From: Paenibacillus tyrphae
Lineage (GTDB): Bacteria > Bacillota > Bacilli > Paenibacillales > NBRC-103111
Length of the DNA stretch: 64,000 bases
Assembly (NCBI RefSeq): GCF_000722545.1
Contig: NZ_JNVM01000006.1
Span: 531,575-595,574, forward strand
Direction: 5' to 3'
The position numbers were made by a program, and so were the translations under genes. The notes under the pieces were generated by a model. The model was not told where the DNA came from and made no database searches. It worked only from the letters and a program-made list of their open reading frames with translations. Numbering within the stretch: the first letter of the stretch is position 1; every line of letters begins with the position of its first letter. Positions 49,487 to 59,768 of this stretch are shown one piece after another.

Positions 49487-49600
49487 GATGATAATCTCCC
49501 CCTTAACCTTAATGATCGATTTACTGCAAATGAAATATACTATACACATGTAGAGTATGTCTGTGTCGGCGTTATGAATCCCCGATAGCTCTAAAGAGCT

Positions 49601-49646
49601 AAAAAAACCGAAGGCCGCTCTCCTAGGCGGAGGCCGCTTTCGGTTT
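49601..49646 (-). terminator. Terminator of the GH16 gene
   Basis: AAACCGAA (49605-49612) and TTCGGTTT (49639-49646) close a GC-rich hairpin with GGCCGC/GGCCGC inner arms. On the minus strand seven T follow. It lies 17 bases after the stop at 49663. Confidence 0.87.
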
Positions 49647-49662
49647 GTCGTTCGATCATCGA

Positions 49663-50925
49663 CTAAAGCTTGATCATTCTCCACTTCTGGGCGGACGTGT
49701 TGTTATCGGACCAAATTTGCACATTGGTCCCATCGGCAGTTCCCGCGGAACTGACGTCCAATGCTTTTCCACTACCGGTATTTATCAGCTTGAAGCTGCC
49801 ATCGCCATAATCGACAATATTCCATTTTTGCGCGACAGATTCATTACTTGACCATATCTGGACATTGGTTCCATCGGCTGTTCCTGCGTCGGCGACATCC
49901 AAGGATTTGCCGCTTTGCGGATTCGTCAGCCTATAGCTCCCGTCTGCATTGCGGATTACTTGCCATCTTTGGGCGGGCGTGTTGTTATCCGTGTAGATCT
50001 GCACGTTCGTTCCGTCAGCCGTACCCGCGGCATAAACATCAAGAGCTTTGCCGCTGTTCACATTGATCAGCTTATATACCGCTCCCGGCTCTACGGGCGT
50101 AGACCCTGCCTTATACACTCGTACATAATCAACCAGCATCATTTGCGGAAACGTCGTACCGGCGTCCGGATCCCCCGGCCAATTCCCGCCTACGGCCAAA
50201 TTCATGATCATAAAAAACGGATGGTCGAACACCCATGTTTGCCCCGAGCCAAGCTGACTTTTATTGAATGTGTGATAAAGATTCCCGTCCACATACCAGC
50301 GGATTTGCGTAGGTTCCCACTCCATAGAAATCACATGGAATGCGTCTTTAAACAGCTGTCCGTTCGGCAGCGTGTAGGATTTGCCGATTCCGCCCGAACC
50401 GGAATAGCCGGGACCGTGCACAGTGCCGTAAATCGTAGAGGAATCATGACCAAGATGCTCCATAATATCAATTTCACCGCTGTTAGGCCACCCTGCCGAA
50501 TCCAAGTTATCTCCGAGCATCCAGAAGGCGGGCCAGATTCCTTTGCCAAACGGCAGCTTGATGCGCGCTTCAAACTTTCCGTAAGCTTGCGTGAATAATC
50601 CTTTTGTGAGCAAGCGGGCGGAAGTATAAGAATTTCCCCCGAAATTTTCTTTAACAGCTTTAATGACCAAGTTCCCGTTACCATCCAAATACGAATTGTT
50701 CCTGCTGTCCGTATAGTACTGCAGTTCATTATTGCCCCAGCCGCTGCCTCCGATATCATACTTCCATTTTCGGGAATCCGGCGCAGCGCCGAAGTTTCCG
50801 TTAAATTCGTCGCTCCATACCAAGTTCCAGGTTGTCGCAGCCTTAGTCGAAGGAAGCGAAGAACAAAACAGACTGAAGAGCAAAAGGCATACCAGCGTGC
50901 GAAGCAAGATCATTTTTAATTTCAT
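49663..50925 (-). CDS. Secreted GH16 beta-glucanase (laminarinase/lichenase type) with CBM13
   Basis: A 420-residue exported enzyme. Signal peptide 1-29 ends STKAA. The GH16 domain (30-270) starts [14 protein letters not shown] and has the catalytic E-x-D-x-x-E in [12 protein letters not shown], with AFWMLGDN before it and [18 protein letters not shown] after it. Residues 280-420 are three ricin-like repeats ([42 protein letters not shown]), a CBM13. It cuts beta-1,3- or mixed beta-1,3-1,4-glucans. The start at 50925 (MKLKMI) has GAGAGG nine bases upstream. It follows the GH6 gene by 48 bp on the same strand and may be co-transcribed. Confidence 0.93.
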   Translation of the reverse strand: MKLKMILLRTLVCLLLFSLFCSSLPSTKAATTWNLVWSDEFNGNFGAAPDSRKWKYDIGGSGWGNNELQYYTDSRNNSYLDGNGNLVIKAVKENFGGNSYTSARLLTKGLFTQAYGKFEARIKLPFGKGIWPAFWMLGDNLDSAGWPNSGEIDIMEHLGHDSSTIYGTVHGPGYSGSGGIGKSYTLPNGQLFKDAFHVISMEWEPTQIRWYVDGNLYHTFNKSQLGSGQTWVFDHPFFMIMNLAVGGNWPGDPDAGTTFPQMMLVDYVRVYKAGSTPVEPGAVYKLINVNSGKALDVYAAGTADGTNVQIYTDNNTPAQRWQVIRNADGSYRLTNPQSGKSLDVADAGTADGTNVQIWSSNESVAQKWNIVDYGDGSFKLINTGSGKALDVSSAGTADGTNVQIWSDNNTSAQKWRMIKL

Positions 50926-50973
50926 CCTGTCCATCCTCTCTTGGAACCAATTGATAAATGTTCCATAGTTTTT

Positions 50974-53109
50974 TTAAGGTTGGATTCCCCAGACAAGAGT
51001 TCCGTTCCGGAAAAGCGTCACTTTGTCCCAATCCGCAAACGATGTCTTGGTCCCATCGAACGAGTAGTCGTTCGATTCGTTCAAGTTTGACCAGTCCGCT
51101 TTGGACATTCGGAGCTGGATTTCGCCAGACTGTCCGCCTGCCGGGATAGAACCGGCCCCCGAAGCGAAGCTGAGCTCGACGTAGGTGTCCGTATTGACGC
51201 CGCTTGCGCTAACGAACGATTGTTGAATATTTTCAGCTCCCACTTGTGCCCAATCGATCCATGCGTTCATCTCTGATATGCCGTCTTTCGTAAAGTAGTA
51301 CCGGAGTTTGAGGTCGCTTAATCGAACGGAAGTCGTTCCGTTATTCTTGATATTGAAATGCGCTTTGATCTGGCCATTATTGACGTCGGTATCCGCTGCC
51401 CGATATTGTACGATCAAATTCTGAGAAGGCACCGTTCCTTGCGGTGTCACGTTCACTTGCATGGAGTTCGGACTTTCTCCCGAGCTGTTCAATGCGCTCA
51501 CAACATAGTAGTATGTCGTCCCATTGATCAAGCCTATGTCTTTGTAACCTGTTCCTGCCACCTCGGCAGCCACCGTCGTATACGGACCGCCGCTAGTTAT
51601 CGCACGCTTAACGTTGTAGCTCGTCGCGCCTTCTGAAGATGTCCAGTTCAGCATGGCTTGCGCGTTACCGGCCGTAGCTGTCAGACCGGTTGGAGCAGCC
51701 GGTACCGTTGAATTATCGACGGGGATTTCCGGATAAGCGTTCTGTATAAGTTGCAGGAACTGGTTGTGGAACCAATGACCGGATAACGGGGCATCAGGCA
51801 ATGCTCCCGTCGGCGTACCATTGCTGCTTATATACGTAGGATCACACATTCTGTCGAACCCCTTGCCCTCGTTATTTGGAATCTCTGAGCTTGAGCCGTC
51901 CGACTCCCCCGGAGGTTTTACCCATACGAACGCGTCGAGATGTGATTCAGGGTACCCTGAGGGTGCTGCCGTTGGAGGCTGCCCCATACCTGCACCGGAG
52001 GGATTGCACCAATTTCCGCGGTGAAAACGTTTATCGATACGGCCGGAATTGGCGTATTCGTTAACGCTATTGCCGCTTGCGCCGGTCGGCCGGCCTGGAC
52101 CGCCCCATCCGTTGCGAGAAGTATCAATCAGGAAGCCGATACTTTCGGGCCAGCCCTTCGCCACAAATCCAGCATATAATGCTGCAGTGAAATCCGCTTC
52201 ATCAAAGTACGGATTCCATTGATAGAAATTCGCAGACCTCAACTGCTGTCCGTCAATTGTCAAGCTCGGATCGGTCAGATAAGGCTCCTCCAACGGAGTA
52301 GTGTTCGCCGTGTTGGTGATAAACCCGTCGACGCTTGCAAGCCCGTCTCTGCTCCCCGCCACCACAGTGGTAAAAAGGTCGATGGCAGGCTGACGGTTCG
52401 AATCCCAGCCAAGCCACCCGGAGTGGCCGATGTCCAAGTAGGTGTAAACATTAGGGATCTCATGCAGCTTATCCAGCGCGTACTGATTGGCATCCCGGTA
52501 AATATTCGTGGAGTTAGCCTGTGCACACTTCGGATCGTTCAGATTCGTGACGAGATTGGGTAACGAGTCCGGTTCGATCACCGTTACAATCCGGATGTTT
52601 CGGTATTTCGGGTTGGAGAATATCTCTGCGATCGGGTCAATATATTGCTTCTTATACGTCTGTAAACCTTCGGGAGTCAACGGTAGTTCTCCGTTCGACG
52701 CAAGTGCATGGCAATCTCGCCCCGGCATGTTATAGATAACGAACATGACAGTGATCGGGGTATTGCCATTCTTTTGCGCTAATACGGCATCCATCGTTTC
52801 CACAAGGCTCCTGCGGCCACCGTTCGCAGCGCCGCCTTTAATCGCCGCGATACGATCGAGCCATATAGCTGTCGGGTACGATTTAACCTTCCGCATCTTT
52901 GCAATCAGCGCGCTATCGCTCACCCGTGCGATCGACGTGTCGATAAGAGCGGCATAATCGGGGTTCACATACTCCGTCGCTCCCAGAAACGGATTATTCA
53001 CATGTGCTTCAGCCGCAAAAGTGCCGGTTTCATAAGAAATGTTAATAACTAAGGCGAAGATCATAAAAAGCATCGTGGTACGCTTAGCTATAGACAAAGC
53101 AATTGTCAT
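50974..53109 (-). CDS. Secreted GH6 cellobiohydrolase/endoglucanase with FN3 and CBM3
   Basis: A 711-residue exported cellulase. Signal peptide 1-33 ends TFAAEA. The GH6 domain (about 35-470) has MFVIYNMPGRDCHALASNGE with the catalytic acid Asp, VTVIEPDSLPNLV, YLDIGHSGWLGW, and DTSRNGWGGPGRP with VWVKPPGESDGSS. A fibronectin type III domain follows (about 475-560, PTGLTATAGNAQAMLNWTSS), then a CBM3 (565-711) with NLIVQYRAADTDVNNGQIKA and the end GTLVWGIQP. Presence of the GRDCHALASNGEL and exo-loop-like segments favours a cellobiohydrolase. The start at 53109 has AAGGAG eight bases upstream. It is divergent from the GH64 gene. Confidence 0.94.
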   Translation of the reverse strand: MTIALSIAKRTTMLFMIFALVINISYETGTFAAEAHVNNPFLGATEYVNPDYAALIDTSIARVSDSALIAKMRKVKSYPTAIWLDRIAAIKGGAANGGRRSLVETMDAVLAQKNGNTPITVMFVIYNMPGRDCHALASNGELPLTPEGLQTYKKQYIDPIAEIFSNPKYRNIRIVTVIEPDSLPNLVTNLNDPKCAQANSTNIYRDANQYALDKLHEIPNVYTYLDIGHSGWLGWDSNRQPAIDLFTTVVAGSRDGLASVDGFITNTANTTPLEEPYLTDPSLTIDGQQLRSANFYQWNPYFDEADFTAALYAGFVAKGWPESIGFLIDTSRNGWGGPGRPTGASGNSVNEYANSGRIDKRFHRGNWCNPSGAGMGQPPTAAPSGYPESHLDAFVWVKPPGESDGSSSEIPNNEGKGFDRMCDPTYISSNGTPTGALPDAPLSGHWFHNQFLQLIQNAYPEIPVDNSTVPAAPTGLTATAGNAQAMLNWTSSEGATSYNVKRAITSGGPYTTVAAEVAGTGYKDIGLINGTTYYYVVSALNSSGESPNSMQVNVTPQGTVPSQNLIVQYRAADTDVNNGQIKAHFNIKNNGTTSVRLSDLKLRYYFTKDGISEMNAWIDWAQVGAENIQQSFVSASGVNTDTYVELSFASGAGSIPAGGQSGEIQLRMSKADWSNLNESNDYSFDGTKTSFADWDKVTLFRNGTLVWGIQP

Positions 53110-53139
53110 GATTTTAACTCCTTCCTTTTTAAATGGCAC

Positions 53140-53561
53140 GAGTTAGGCAAAGGCGGAAATCCTCCTTTCCTTCGCAGGATCTACATTTATACCGCCTCCT
53201 TTGTCTATCCGAGAAGGAAATAAGTGGGACAAAATGGGAATGTTATACATTCGGTCGTGAGCCTATTATAAGAAGCACTGGCCCGCTAGCGCTACAATTT
53301 TAGTTACCTGATTAACATTTTTGTGATAAATACCTTATTTTCAACAATGATTTTCATGTAAAAAGCAACTGCGAAAACCCGCCAAGTTTTAGGACTGCCC
53401 GCCCGGCAGCTAACAAGTCACAATCATGTTCAACGTAGTCATTTTTCGGATAGAACACTTTTTCCCTAATCAGGTAGTATATATAAGCAGGAGGTGATAT
53501 TTGTTGAACCATCGCAGCAAATAAATGCAGGGCTAAATGAACTTTAGGAAGGAGTGCTTTT
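53140..53561. other. Intergenic region between divergent GH6 and GH64 genes
   Basis: About 420 bp without a gene. It must hold promoters for both secreted glucanases. A consensus promoter was not evident on either strand; the AT-rich stretch 53310-53360 and TATATATAA near 53480 are possible -10 regions. A well placed AGGAGG at 53491-53496 precedes a six-codon TTG-initiated frame that is probably without meaning. Confidence 0.4.
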
Positions 53562-54662
53562 ATGTACCTTAAGAAGAAGTTTGGACGTGTCTCTTCTGTT
53601 ATTTGTGCAATGATGATACTGATTCAAATGATCATCCCCCCTCCAATTCGTGCAAGCGCTTCTGCAGATTCAAGTTCGTCATCTTCCATATACTCCATAC
53701 CTGCCTCCTCCATACCCGCACCGACCGGAAACGGTGTAATGTCGTTTAAGGTCATGAATGGGACCAATGGCGCTTACTCGGATAGTCAGATCTTCTGGGG
53801 TGTTCTCGGGATTAATCCGGCGAATGGAAAGTGGAGTTATTTGGACCTAAACGGCAATTTGCTGCCTATTTCGCTTGCGCTTAACGATGCTCCCGGACAT
53901 TTATCGAAAAACGGCATCAACTATGCAAACTTTTATCATAAAGTTAGCGATGCTCCGTGGGTAAGTCTGCCAAAAATAACCTCCGGAAGAATGTTCCTTT
54001 GCGTGGCCACGGAATGCTACATTAAAACTTATGATAACGGGTTTGCCGGACCGGATATTAATAATCCGAATGACCCGAATCTCAATGTATATTTTGACTT
54101 TATCGAATTTACGATTGACGCGACAGGATATCATGGAAACACGACCAGAGTCGATATGTTCGGTTTCCCTATTCAACACAGACTTGTAAATGTAGAAGGA
54201 AATTATGATCGAACCGTCGGCGAATTGGAAGTTGAAACCCGCTCCGGTTTATTTTCCAAATTTTCCAAAGAAGTGCCTTCACAATTTACATCGCTAGGTA
54301 CAATTCAAGCTCCCTACCGAATCGTCGCTCCCGTTCGCGGTTCTTTTGCCGCCGGCGGCGTTAACGCCAATTACTTTGCAGGTTATTCCGGCTTTTCCAC
54401 ACAGGACATTCTCAGGTGTGATGGGGCGGTCACCAACGCTCAAACTTGTGCTGCAATCAACAGACATGTCTATACGGATAATAATTGGAACATCGTCGGC
54501 AACTATTATCAAGCTGCTCCAGCCAACTATTATTCGAAATTTTGGCATACTCACGCCATTGACGGTTTAGCCTACGGCTTTGCTTATGACGACGTTAACA
54601 ATCAAGCTGCCTATCTGGAAACAAGCAGGCCAAAAGGTTTAATTATTAAAGTCGGATGGTAG
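53562..54662 (+). CDS. Secreted GH64 beta-1,3-glucanase
   Basis: A 366-residue exported protein. A signal peptide (1-33, ending RASASA) is followed by a Ser-rich stretch. The body matches GH64 laminaripentaose-producing glucanases: VYFDFIEFTID with the catalytic Glu/Asp, NTTRVDMFGFPIQHRL, and a C-terminal HTHAIDGLAYGFAYDDVNNQ. No carbohydrate-binding module is attached. The start at 53562 is behind AGGAAGGAG. Together with GH16 it would open fungal beta-1,3-glucan. It converges with the chemoreceptor gene. Confidence 0.9.
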   Translation: MYLKKKFGRVSSVICAMMILIQMIIPPPIRASASADSSSSSSIYSIPASSIPAPTGNGVMSFKVMNGTNGAYSDSQIFWGVLGINPANGKWSYLDLNGNLLPISLALNDAPGHLSKNGINYANFYHKVSDAPWVSLPKITSGRMFLCVATECYIKTYDNGFAGPDINNPNDPNLNVYFDFIEFTIDATGYHGNTTRVDMFGFPIQHRLVNVEGNYDRTVGELEVETRSGLFSKFSKEVPSQFTSLGTIQAPYRIVAPVRGSFAAGGVNANYFAGYSGFSTQDILRCDGAVTNAQTCAAINRHVYTDNNWNIVGNYYQAAPANYYSKFWHTHAIDGLAYGFAYDDVNNQAAYLETSRPKGLIIKVGW

Positions 54663-54686
54663 CCAATCCCCCCGACCACCACCAAA

Positions 54687-54718
54687 AAGGCTATGATGAG
54701 GATGTTCATCATAGCCTT
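54687..54718 (-). terminator. Terminator of the chemoreceptor gene
   Basis: AAGGCTATGATGA (54687-54699) and TCATCATAGCCTT (54706-54718) form a perfect 13-bp stem with a six-base loop; five T follow on the minus strand. It starts within the stop codon of the minus-strand gene and may also end the convergent GH64 transcript. Confidence 0.85.
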
Positions 54719-56420
54719 ACACAATAAATAGATCTGTTTCTTTCTGCAGTTGTTCCGCCATCTCTGATAGAGACCTGGCAGATAAAGAGATATCCGCCAT
54801 GGCGGCAAGCTGGGTTTCATTCGCTGCCGAGGTTTCTTCGCTAAGGATCACACCTTGCTGGGACACTATCGATACTTGATTCACCACGCCGATGATTTGC
54901 TCGCTGCCTTCAACCAATGTTCTAAACAGTTCCGAAACCGCTTCGGCCTGTTCCGTCGCTCTTCGAAACGATTCTTCATTAGAATGAAGGGAATTGCTTA
55001 CTTGATCGGTCATTTGCACGCCCGTTAAGGCATGCTCACTTCCCGCCTTCATCGACAAGACCACTTCCTTGGTTTGAAGCTGAATTTGGTTTAGCATCTC
55101 CCCGATTTCCTTTGTCGCCTTGTTGGTTTGATCCGACAATTTTCTTACTTCCTGGGCAACGACATGAAAGCTTTTGCCGGCTTCCCCGGCGCGTGCGGCT
55201 TCGATCGCAGCGTTTATGGCAAGCAATTTGGTCTGCTCGGAGATATCCGCAATCAAGCAAGTGATCTGACCGATTTGCCGAGAGCGCTCCGCTAAAATGT
55301 CTACATGTTTCTCCGAAGCGCGAACTTTCTTGTAAATGGCATCCATTTGGTCGCGCATGGCGTTTGCCGAAACGGACCCTTGGCGCGAAGAGAAGGCGGC
55401 CGCATCCATCAAGGCCGTCATATTTTGGCTCTGTCGATGAATGAGATCGATATGGCTTTTCATGCGATGGATCGTTTGCACGGATTGCGTCAAGCCTTCT
55501 TCCTGATTCCGCAAATCGAGCGTCAGCTTCTCGGAAGAAGCGGCAATGAGATTTGCCGCTTGTGTGCTTTCTTCCGATTTAGAAGCGAATTTCCAGGCGT
55601 TGCGCGATAACTGCTCCGCGTTATTTTGCACTTTGTGGATCAATTGTCTTAACCCTCGAAGCATGGAATCGAACGATTGATTCAATTCGCCGATTTCATC
55701 ATTAGAGCGATATTCGGTCTGAACCGCCAAATCGCCTGAAGCGGCTTTGGACATCAAATCCTGCAGCTGCTGGATCGGCCCGACAATAAGCTCGGTGATC
55801 CATCGTCCGAGAAAATAAAACAAACCGATGGAGAAAACGAGGGTGAAGATAAAAATTTGAATCAGGTTCGAATGAAGCCGGCTTCTTTCGCCGTTGCGCT
55901 GCATCGCAATAGCTAACCGTTCCTTCTGCAGCCCGTCGATCGTGTGATCGATATCTTCCATGATTTTCGTCATGTGCATTTGATAGTAAAGATAGGCGTC
56001 CTGGGTCTGGCCTTTTTGCGAAAAATCGATCACTTGCTGCCGTACTTCGGCATAATGGATCAAAGACTGCTTTAATGCGGCTATTCCAGTTTTCGAATCC
56101 GATTCGCTGTTCAGAGCTGCTTCAAGCTTGTCGATCGTCTGGTTCGTTGAAGCTGCCCGACGATGGATTTCATCTTCCAGTGCTTTTTTATTGGGAAGAT
56201 CAGCAACCAGCACATGCTCCAAAAGCTTGCTGTTCATCGCCTGTACATCGCTTGAAACGGTACCGATCCACGATACCGACGAGTCATCATCATACATCGC
56301 ATCCGCATTATGATTCGAGCTGACAATAAAGAAGTAGCTGGTGATACCCAGACCAACCAAGAAAACTACCGCAAGTAAGGTGATGATCGAAATTTTGCGA
56401 GCTATTTTCAAATTTTTCAT
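54717..56420 (-). CDS. Methyl-accepting chemotaxis protein
   Basis: A 567-residue membrane receptor. Helix 1 is at about 10-30, a four-helix-bundle ligand domain covers 31-190, helix 2 is at about 190-212, HAMP at 215-270 ([20 protein letters not shown]) and the signalling coiled coil to the end. The hairpin tip reads [20 protein letters not shown] followed by [20 protein letters not shown], diagnostic for the family. No pentapeptide tether is seen. The ligand is not known. It sits between the glucanase genes and mgtA as a single gene with its own terminator. Confidence 0.95.
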   Translation of the reverse strand: MKNLKIARKISIITLLAVVFLVGLGITSYFFIVSSNHNADAMYDDDSSVSWIGTVSSDVQAMNSKLLEHVLVADLPNKKALEDEIHRRAASTNQTIDKLEAALNSESDSKTGIAALKQSLIHYAEVRQQVIDFSQKGQTQDAYLYYQMHMTKIMEDIDHTIDGLQKERLAIAMQRNGERSRLHSNLIQIFIFTLVFSIGLFYFLGRWITELIVGPIQQLQDLMSKAASGDLAVQTEYRSNDEIGELNQSFDSMLRGLRQLIHKVQNNAEQLSRNAWKFASKSEESTQAANLIAASSEKLTLDLRNQEEGLTQSVQTIHRMKSHIDLIHRQSQNMTALMDAAAFSSRQGSVSANAMRDQMDAIYKKVRASEKHVDILAERSRQIGQITCLIADISEQTKLLAINAAIEAARAGEAGKSFHVVAQEVRKLSDQTNKATKEIGEMLNQIQLQTKEVVLSMKAGSEHALTGVQMTDQVSNSLHSNEESFRRATEQAEAVSELFRTLVEGSEQIIGVVNQVSIVSQQGVILSEETSAANETQLAAMADISLSARSLSEMAEQLQKETDLFIV

Positions 56421-56473
56421 GGAATGTTCCTCTTATCCTTCAGTGAAGGCAACCGTTATGTTCCACAGTTTAC

Positions 56474-59110
56474 TTACAACCATTCGTTGAATTTGCGGAT
56501 GTACCATTTTTTGATCAGTTGAGTTAGTACGCAGTAAGATAACAGCGTCGCTACTAGCCAAGGGAAGTATGACATCGGAAGTGGCTCCAGACCGATGCTT
56601 CCCCCAAAACCGCTGAAAGGCAGATAAATGCCCATCGCCATAATCAAGCATGTCAGGAGCACGACGGGAGCGCTCGCCGTACTTTGAATAAACGGAATTT
56701 TTTCGGTACGGATCATGTGCACGATTAGCGTTTGCGAAAGCAATCCTTCAATGAACCAGCCGGACTGGAACAAGGTTTGGTGATCGACGGAATTGGCCGA
56801 GAAAATATACCACATCAACGCATAGGTCGTAATATCGAAAATCGAGCTGATCGGACCGATGAAAAGCATAAATCTGCTGACCGACTTGGCATTCCATTTT
56901 TGCGGTTTGCGCAAATATTCTTTATCCATCTTGTCCCAAGGGATGGAGAGCTGCGAAATATCGTAAAACAGATTTTGGATGAGCAAATGAATCGGAAGCA
57001 TCGGCAAAAACGGAATAAATGCGCTCGCCACCAATACGCTAAACACATTGCCAAAGTTGGAGCTGGCGGTCATCTTAATGTATTTAATCATGTTGCCGAA
57101 TGTGATGCGTCCTTGAATGACCCCTTGCTCCAACACCATCAGGCTCTTCTCCAATAGAATGATATCGGCGGATTCCTTGGCGATATCGACGGCCGTATCG
57201 ACGGAAATCCCGACATCCGCTTCCTTCAAGGAAACAGCGTCGTTGATTCCATCCCCCATAAAGCCGACGGTATGCCCTTTGCTTTTCAGCACTTTCACGA
57301 TTCTTGCTTTTTGCAGCGGATTTACTTTCGCAAACACCGTTGTCTTCTCCGCAATATCGGCCAATTGCTCGTCAGCTAAGGCATCGATGGAGCTGCCCAG
57401 CAAAATGTCATTTACTTTGATGCCTACATCTTTGCATACTTTACGGGTAACCGCCGCATTGTCGCCTGTAATGACCTTGATGTCGACGCCGTTTTCCTTC
57501 AGCGCCCGAATCGCCATTTTCGCAGTTTCCTTCGGAGGGTCCAGGAAGGCAAGGTATCCGACGAGAACAAGATCTTTTTCATCCTCCACCCCATAGGCCT
57601 CATCCCGGCACTCGGTTTCTTTGATGGCCACGGCAAGAACGCGCAAGCCGTCCAGGTTCAAATTATGGACAAGCAGCTGCACCTTCTCGACAAGCTCCTC
57701 CGTAAGGGGGATCAATTGCCCGTTGACGGACACGTGTGAACAGATGCCGAGGACCTCTTCCATCGCTCCTTTGCAAATGAGCGTATGACCGTTGCCTTTT
57801 GTCTCCAGTACGACAGACATTCGCCGGCGGTTGAAATCGAACGGGATTTCATCGATTTTCGTATAGTTTTTCTCGACGCCCAAAACATGGGTAAGCTCGG
57901 CATGCTCCAGTACGGCCACATCCAGCAGGTTTTTGAGTCCGGTTTGGTGATAGCTGTTCAAATATGCGTATTCCAGCACCTTCTTGTCTTCTTTGCCTTG
58001 AACATCGAGATGCTTTTCCAAAATGATTTTATCCTGCGTCAAGGTTCCGGTTTTGTCCGTACATAAAATGTCCATGGCTCCGAAATTTTGAATGGCGTTA
58101 AGACGCTTGACGACAACCTTATTGCGGGCCATGGTAGCCGCACCTTTCGCCAGATTCCCGGCAACAATCACCGGCAGCATTTCCGGTGTCAAACCGACCG
58201 CGACCGATAGACCGAATAACAGAGCTTCCCACCATTCCCCTTTCGTAAAGCCGTTGATTACGAAGATGATGGGAACCATGATGAGCATGAAGCGGATCAG
58301 AACAAAGGTGATGCTTTTGACTCCCTTGTCAAAGCTGGTAAGCGGTGTTTTACCGATAAGCGTGTCTGCCATGGAACCAAAATACGTATTGGCGCCGGTC
58401 GATACGACGACAGCCGTAGCCGAACCGCTGATCACGTTGGTCCCCATGTAACACATATTGTTCAATTCAAGAGCATTCATTTGCTTGTTCTGCGACTTGT
58501 TTTTTACTACGTCAGGCGGGAGAGTATCGCTTTTCTCAACGGGCATCGCTTCTCCCGTGAGAGCCGATTCTCCGACGTGCAAGTCCTTCGATGCGATCAG
58601 CCTTACATCGGCCGGTACCATGTCGCCGGCAGAGAGATGGATGATATCCCCCGGCACCAAAAGCTCCATGTCAATCTCTTTGCGCCCCGACTGGCGGCTT
58701 ACAGATGACGTCGTTTTCACCATCGCCTTAAGCTTTTCCGCCGTCCGTGTCGAACGGTACTCTTGGGTAAATGTAATGATGACGCTGACGGTGACCATGG
58801 TCGTAATGATGACGACGGCTTGGATATCATCGTCCATAAAGTAAGAAAATCCTGCCAAGCACAGCAAAATCAGGATGAACGGATTTTTAAAGCAGGAAAG
58901 CAATTGAATAAACCAAGCCGGCGGTTTGTCGTGGGCAACTTGGTTTTTCCCGTGGATTTCAAGCCTTCTTTTGGCTTCGGTTTCACTAAGGCCTTGTGGG
59001 CTGGTTTCCAAATCCTTCATTACATTTTCTTCCAGCGAAACCGATGCTTGAATGAGACGCTCTGCGATCTCTTGTGTCACTTTCTCTTTGTCTTTCGTCG
59101 GTGTTCTCAT
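56474..59110 (-). CDS. mgtA: Magnesium-importing P-type ATPase MgtA
   Basis: An 878-residue P3B ATPase of the cell membrane that brings Mg2+ in. Motifs: actuator domain TGEAMPVEK, phosphorylation loop ILCTDKTGTLTQDK, KGAMEEVLGI in the nucleotide domain, hinge VGFMGDGINDAVSLKEADVG, and ten hydrophobic helices. The N-terminal MgtA signature LRRL-type AKRRLEIHGKNQVA is present. The start at 59110 (MRTPTKDK) has GAGGAGG upstream; the in-frame extension to a GTG at 59233 crosses a terminator hairpin and is rejected. Its transcript begins about 59612 and carries an M-box riboswitch with terminator, so expression should rise when Mg2+ is low. A second hairpin lies just before the binding site. Confidence 0.95.
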   Translation of the reverse strand: MRTPTKDKEKVTQEIAERLIQASVSLEENVMKDLETSPQGLSETEAKRRLEIHGKNQVAHDKPPAWFIQLLSCFKNPFILILLCLAGFSYFMDDDIQAVVIITTMVTVSVIITFTQEYRSTRTAEKLKAMVKTTSSVSRQSGRKEIDMELLVPGDIIHLSAGDMVPADVRLIASKDLHVGESALTGEAMPVEKSDTLPPDVVKNKSQNKQMNALELNNMCYMGTNVISGSATAVVVSTGANTYFGSMADTLIGKTPLTSFDKGVKSITFVLIRFMLIMVPIIFVINGFTKGEWWEALLFGLSVAVGLTPEMLPVIVAGNLAKGAATMARNKVVVKRLNAIQNFGAMDILCTDKTGTLTQDKIILEKHLDVQGKEDKKVLEYAYLNSYHQTGLKNLLDVAVLEHAELTHVLGVEKNYTKIDEIPFDFNRRRMSVVLETKGNGHTLICKGAMEEVLGICSHVSVNGQLIPLTEELVEKVQLLVHNLNLDGLRVLAVAIKETECRDEAYGVEDEKDLVLVGYLAFLDPPKETAKMAIRALKENGVDIKVITGDNAAVTRKVCKDVGIKVNDILLGSSIDALADEQLADIAEKTTVFAKVNPLQKARIVKVLKSKGHTVGFMGDGINDAVSLKEADVGISVDTAVDIAKESADIILLEKSLMVLEQGVIQGRITFGNMIKYIKMTASSNFGNVFSVLVASAFIPFLPMLPIHLLIQNLFYDISQLSIPWDKMDKEYLRKPQKWNAKSVSRFMLFIGPISSIFDITTYALMWYIFSANSVDHQTLFQSGWFIEGLLSQTLIVHMIRTEKIPFIQSTASAPVVLLTCLIMAMGIYLPFSGFGGSIGLEPLPMSYFPWLVATLLSYCVLTQLIKKWYIRKFNEWL

Positions 59111-59142
59111 TTGGTTTCCTCCTCTCGATTCAAAAACGGCAC

Positions 59143-59177
59143 AAAAAAAGCTCTCTCCGTTTACCAGAGAGAGCTTT
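59143..59177 (-). terminator. Second terminator-like hairpin in the mgtA leader
   Basis: AAAGCTCTCTC (59147-59157) and GAGAGAGCTTT (59167-59177) form a perfect 11-bp stem with a nine-base loop, followed on the minus strand by seven T. It lies only about 35 bases before the mgtA start and downstream of the M-box terminator, so it either attenuates mgtA again or belongs to an older gene. Confidence 0.75.
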
Positions 59178-59372
59178 GCCGAACCGTGTACTTTGCGCTC
59201 ACACATCAAATACGCATACTTAAATAAACCCACACGGAATGATTTTTTTGCGGGAATTTAAATATGGAAAAGATTGGAGAGCAAAGAACTTTCAGTTCTC
59301 CCTCTGTATAGTCTTGATTGCAGCGACGCGATCGATAACTCGGACTACTGTCCATACAAAATTCCCCCCTTT

Positions 59373-59408
59373 ACAAAATAAAAATCCCTCTAGAACCGCT
59401 AGAGGGAT
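59373..59408 (-). terminator. Expression-platform terminator of the mgtA M-box
   Basis: ATCCCTCTAG (59384-59393) and CTAGAGGGAT (59399-59408) form a 10-bp stem with a five-base loop, followed on the minus strand by TTTTATTTT. It lies about 30 bases downstream of the M-box aptamer. Confidence 0.85.
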
Positions 59409-59436
59409 AATAAAGCACGCCAAAAAAGCTTCGTTT

Positions 59437-59602
59437 CCCCCTAGTCGAGTTTTGGCACTATATAACGTAAAGAGAACAAATTTTCTCTTAGCCACTTTAT
59501 GAAAAGCCTTAATCCGGCAATCCCTGTTCTACCCATGGGCATCTTTCGATATTTCTGGGCAGTGGCCTGTGTTTATATAGGAGCCTCACCTAACGAGGAC
59601 GT
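59437..59602 (-). ncRNA. M-box (ykoK) magnesium riboswitch in the mgtA leader
   Basis: On the minus strand the aptamer begins TCGTTAGGTGAGGCTCCTAT at 59602 and continues with CACTGCCCAGAAAT, GATGCCCATGGGTAGAACAG and a tail TATATAGTGCCAAAACTCGA. These are the conserved blocks of the M-box, including the GGTGAGGCTCCT and CTGCCCAGAAAT core elements. Mg2+ binding should favour the terminator at 59384-59408 and shut mgtA off. The promoter lies right upstream. Confidence 0.93.
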
Positions 59603-59618
59603 ATTCAATTCCTCTGCC

Positions 59619-59647
59619 ATCTTAAGTCGAGAATTTACGATTGTCAA
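59619..59647 (-). promoter_or_regulatory. Promoter of mgtA
   Basis: TTGACA (complement 59642-59647), 17-bp spacer and TAAGAT (complement 59619-59624). Transcription should begin near 59612, ten bases before the M-box. Confidence 0.8.
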
Positions 59648-59682
59648 GAAAAATTTATTTTGGGGAGCGATTCTAAAAAAGA

Positions 59683-59711
59683 TTGACATTTCGAAGGACG
59701 GGAAGTACGAT
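59683..59711 (+). promoter_or_regulatory. Promoter of speD
   Basis: TTGACA (59683-59688), 17-bp spacer and TACGAT (59706-59711). Start of transcription near 59718, giving a leader of about 270 bases before speD. The mgtA promoter is back-to-back with it, 35 bp away. Confidence 0.75.
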
Positions 59712-59768
59712 TCCTTTGTCTATATTTGACGCTTCGAGAGACTGGAAACAAAGGGGGGATGATGCGCC

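Noticed and set aside
59292..59495. Minus-strand frame of 67 codons in the mgtA leader
   Set aside because: It overlaps the M-box tail and its terminator; the RNA structure explains the conservation.
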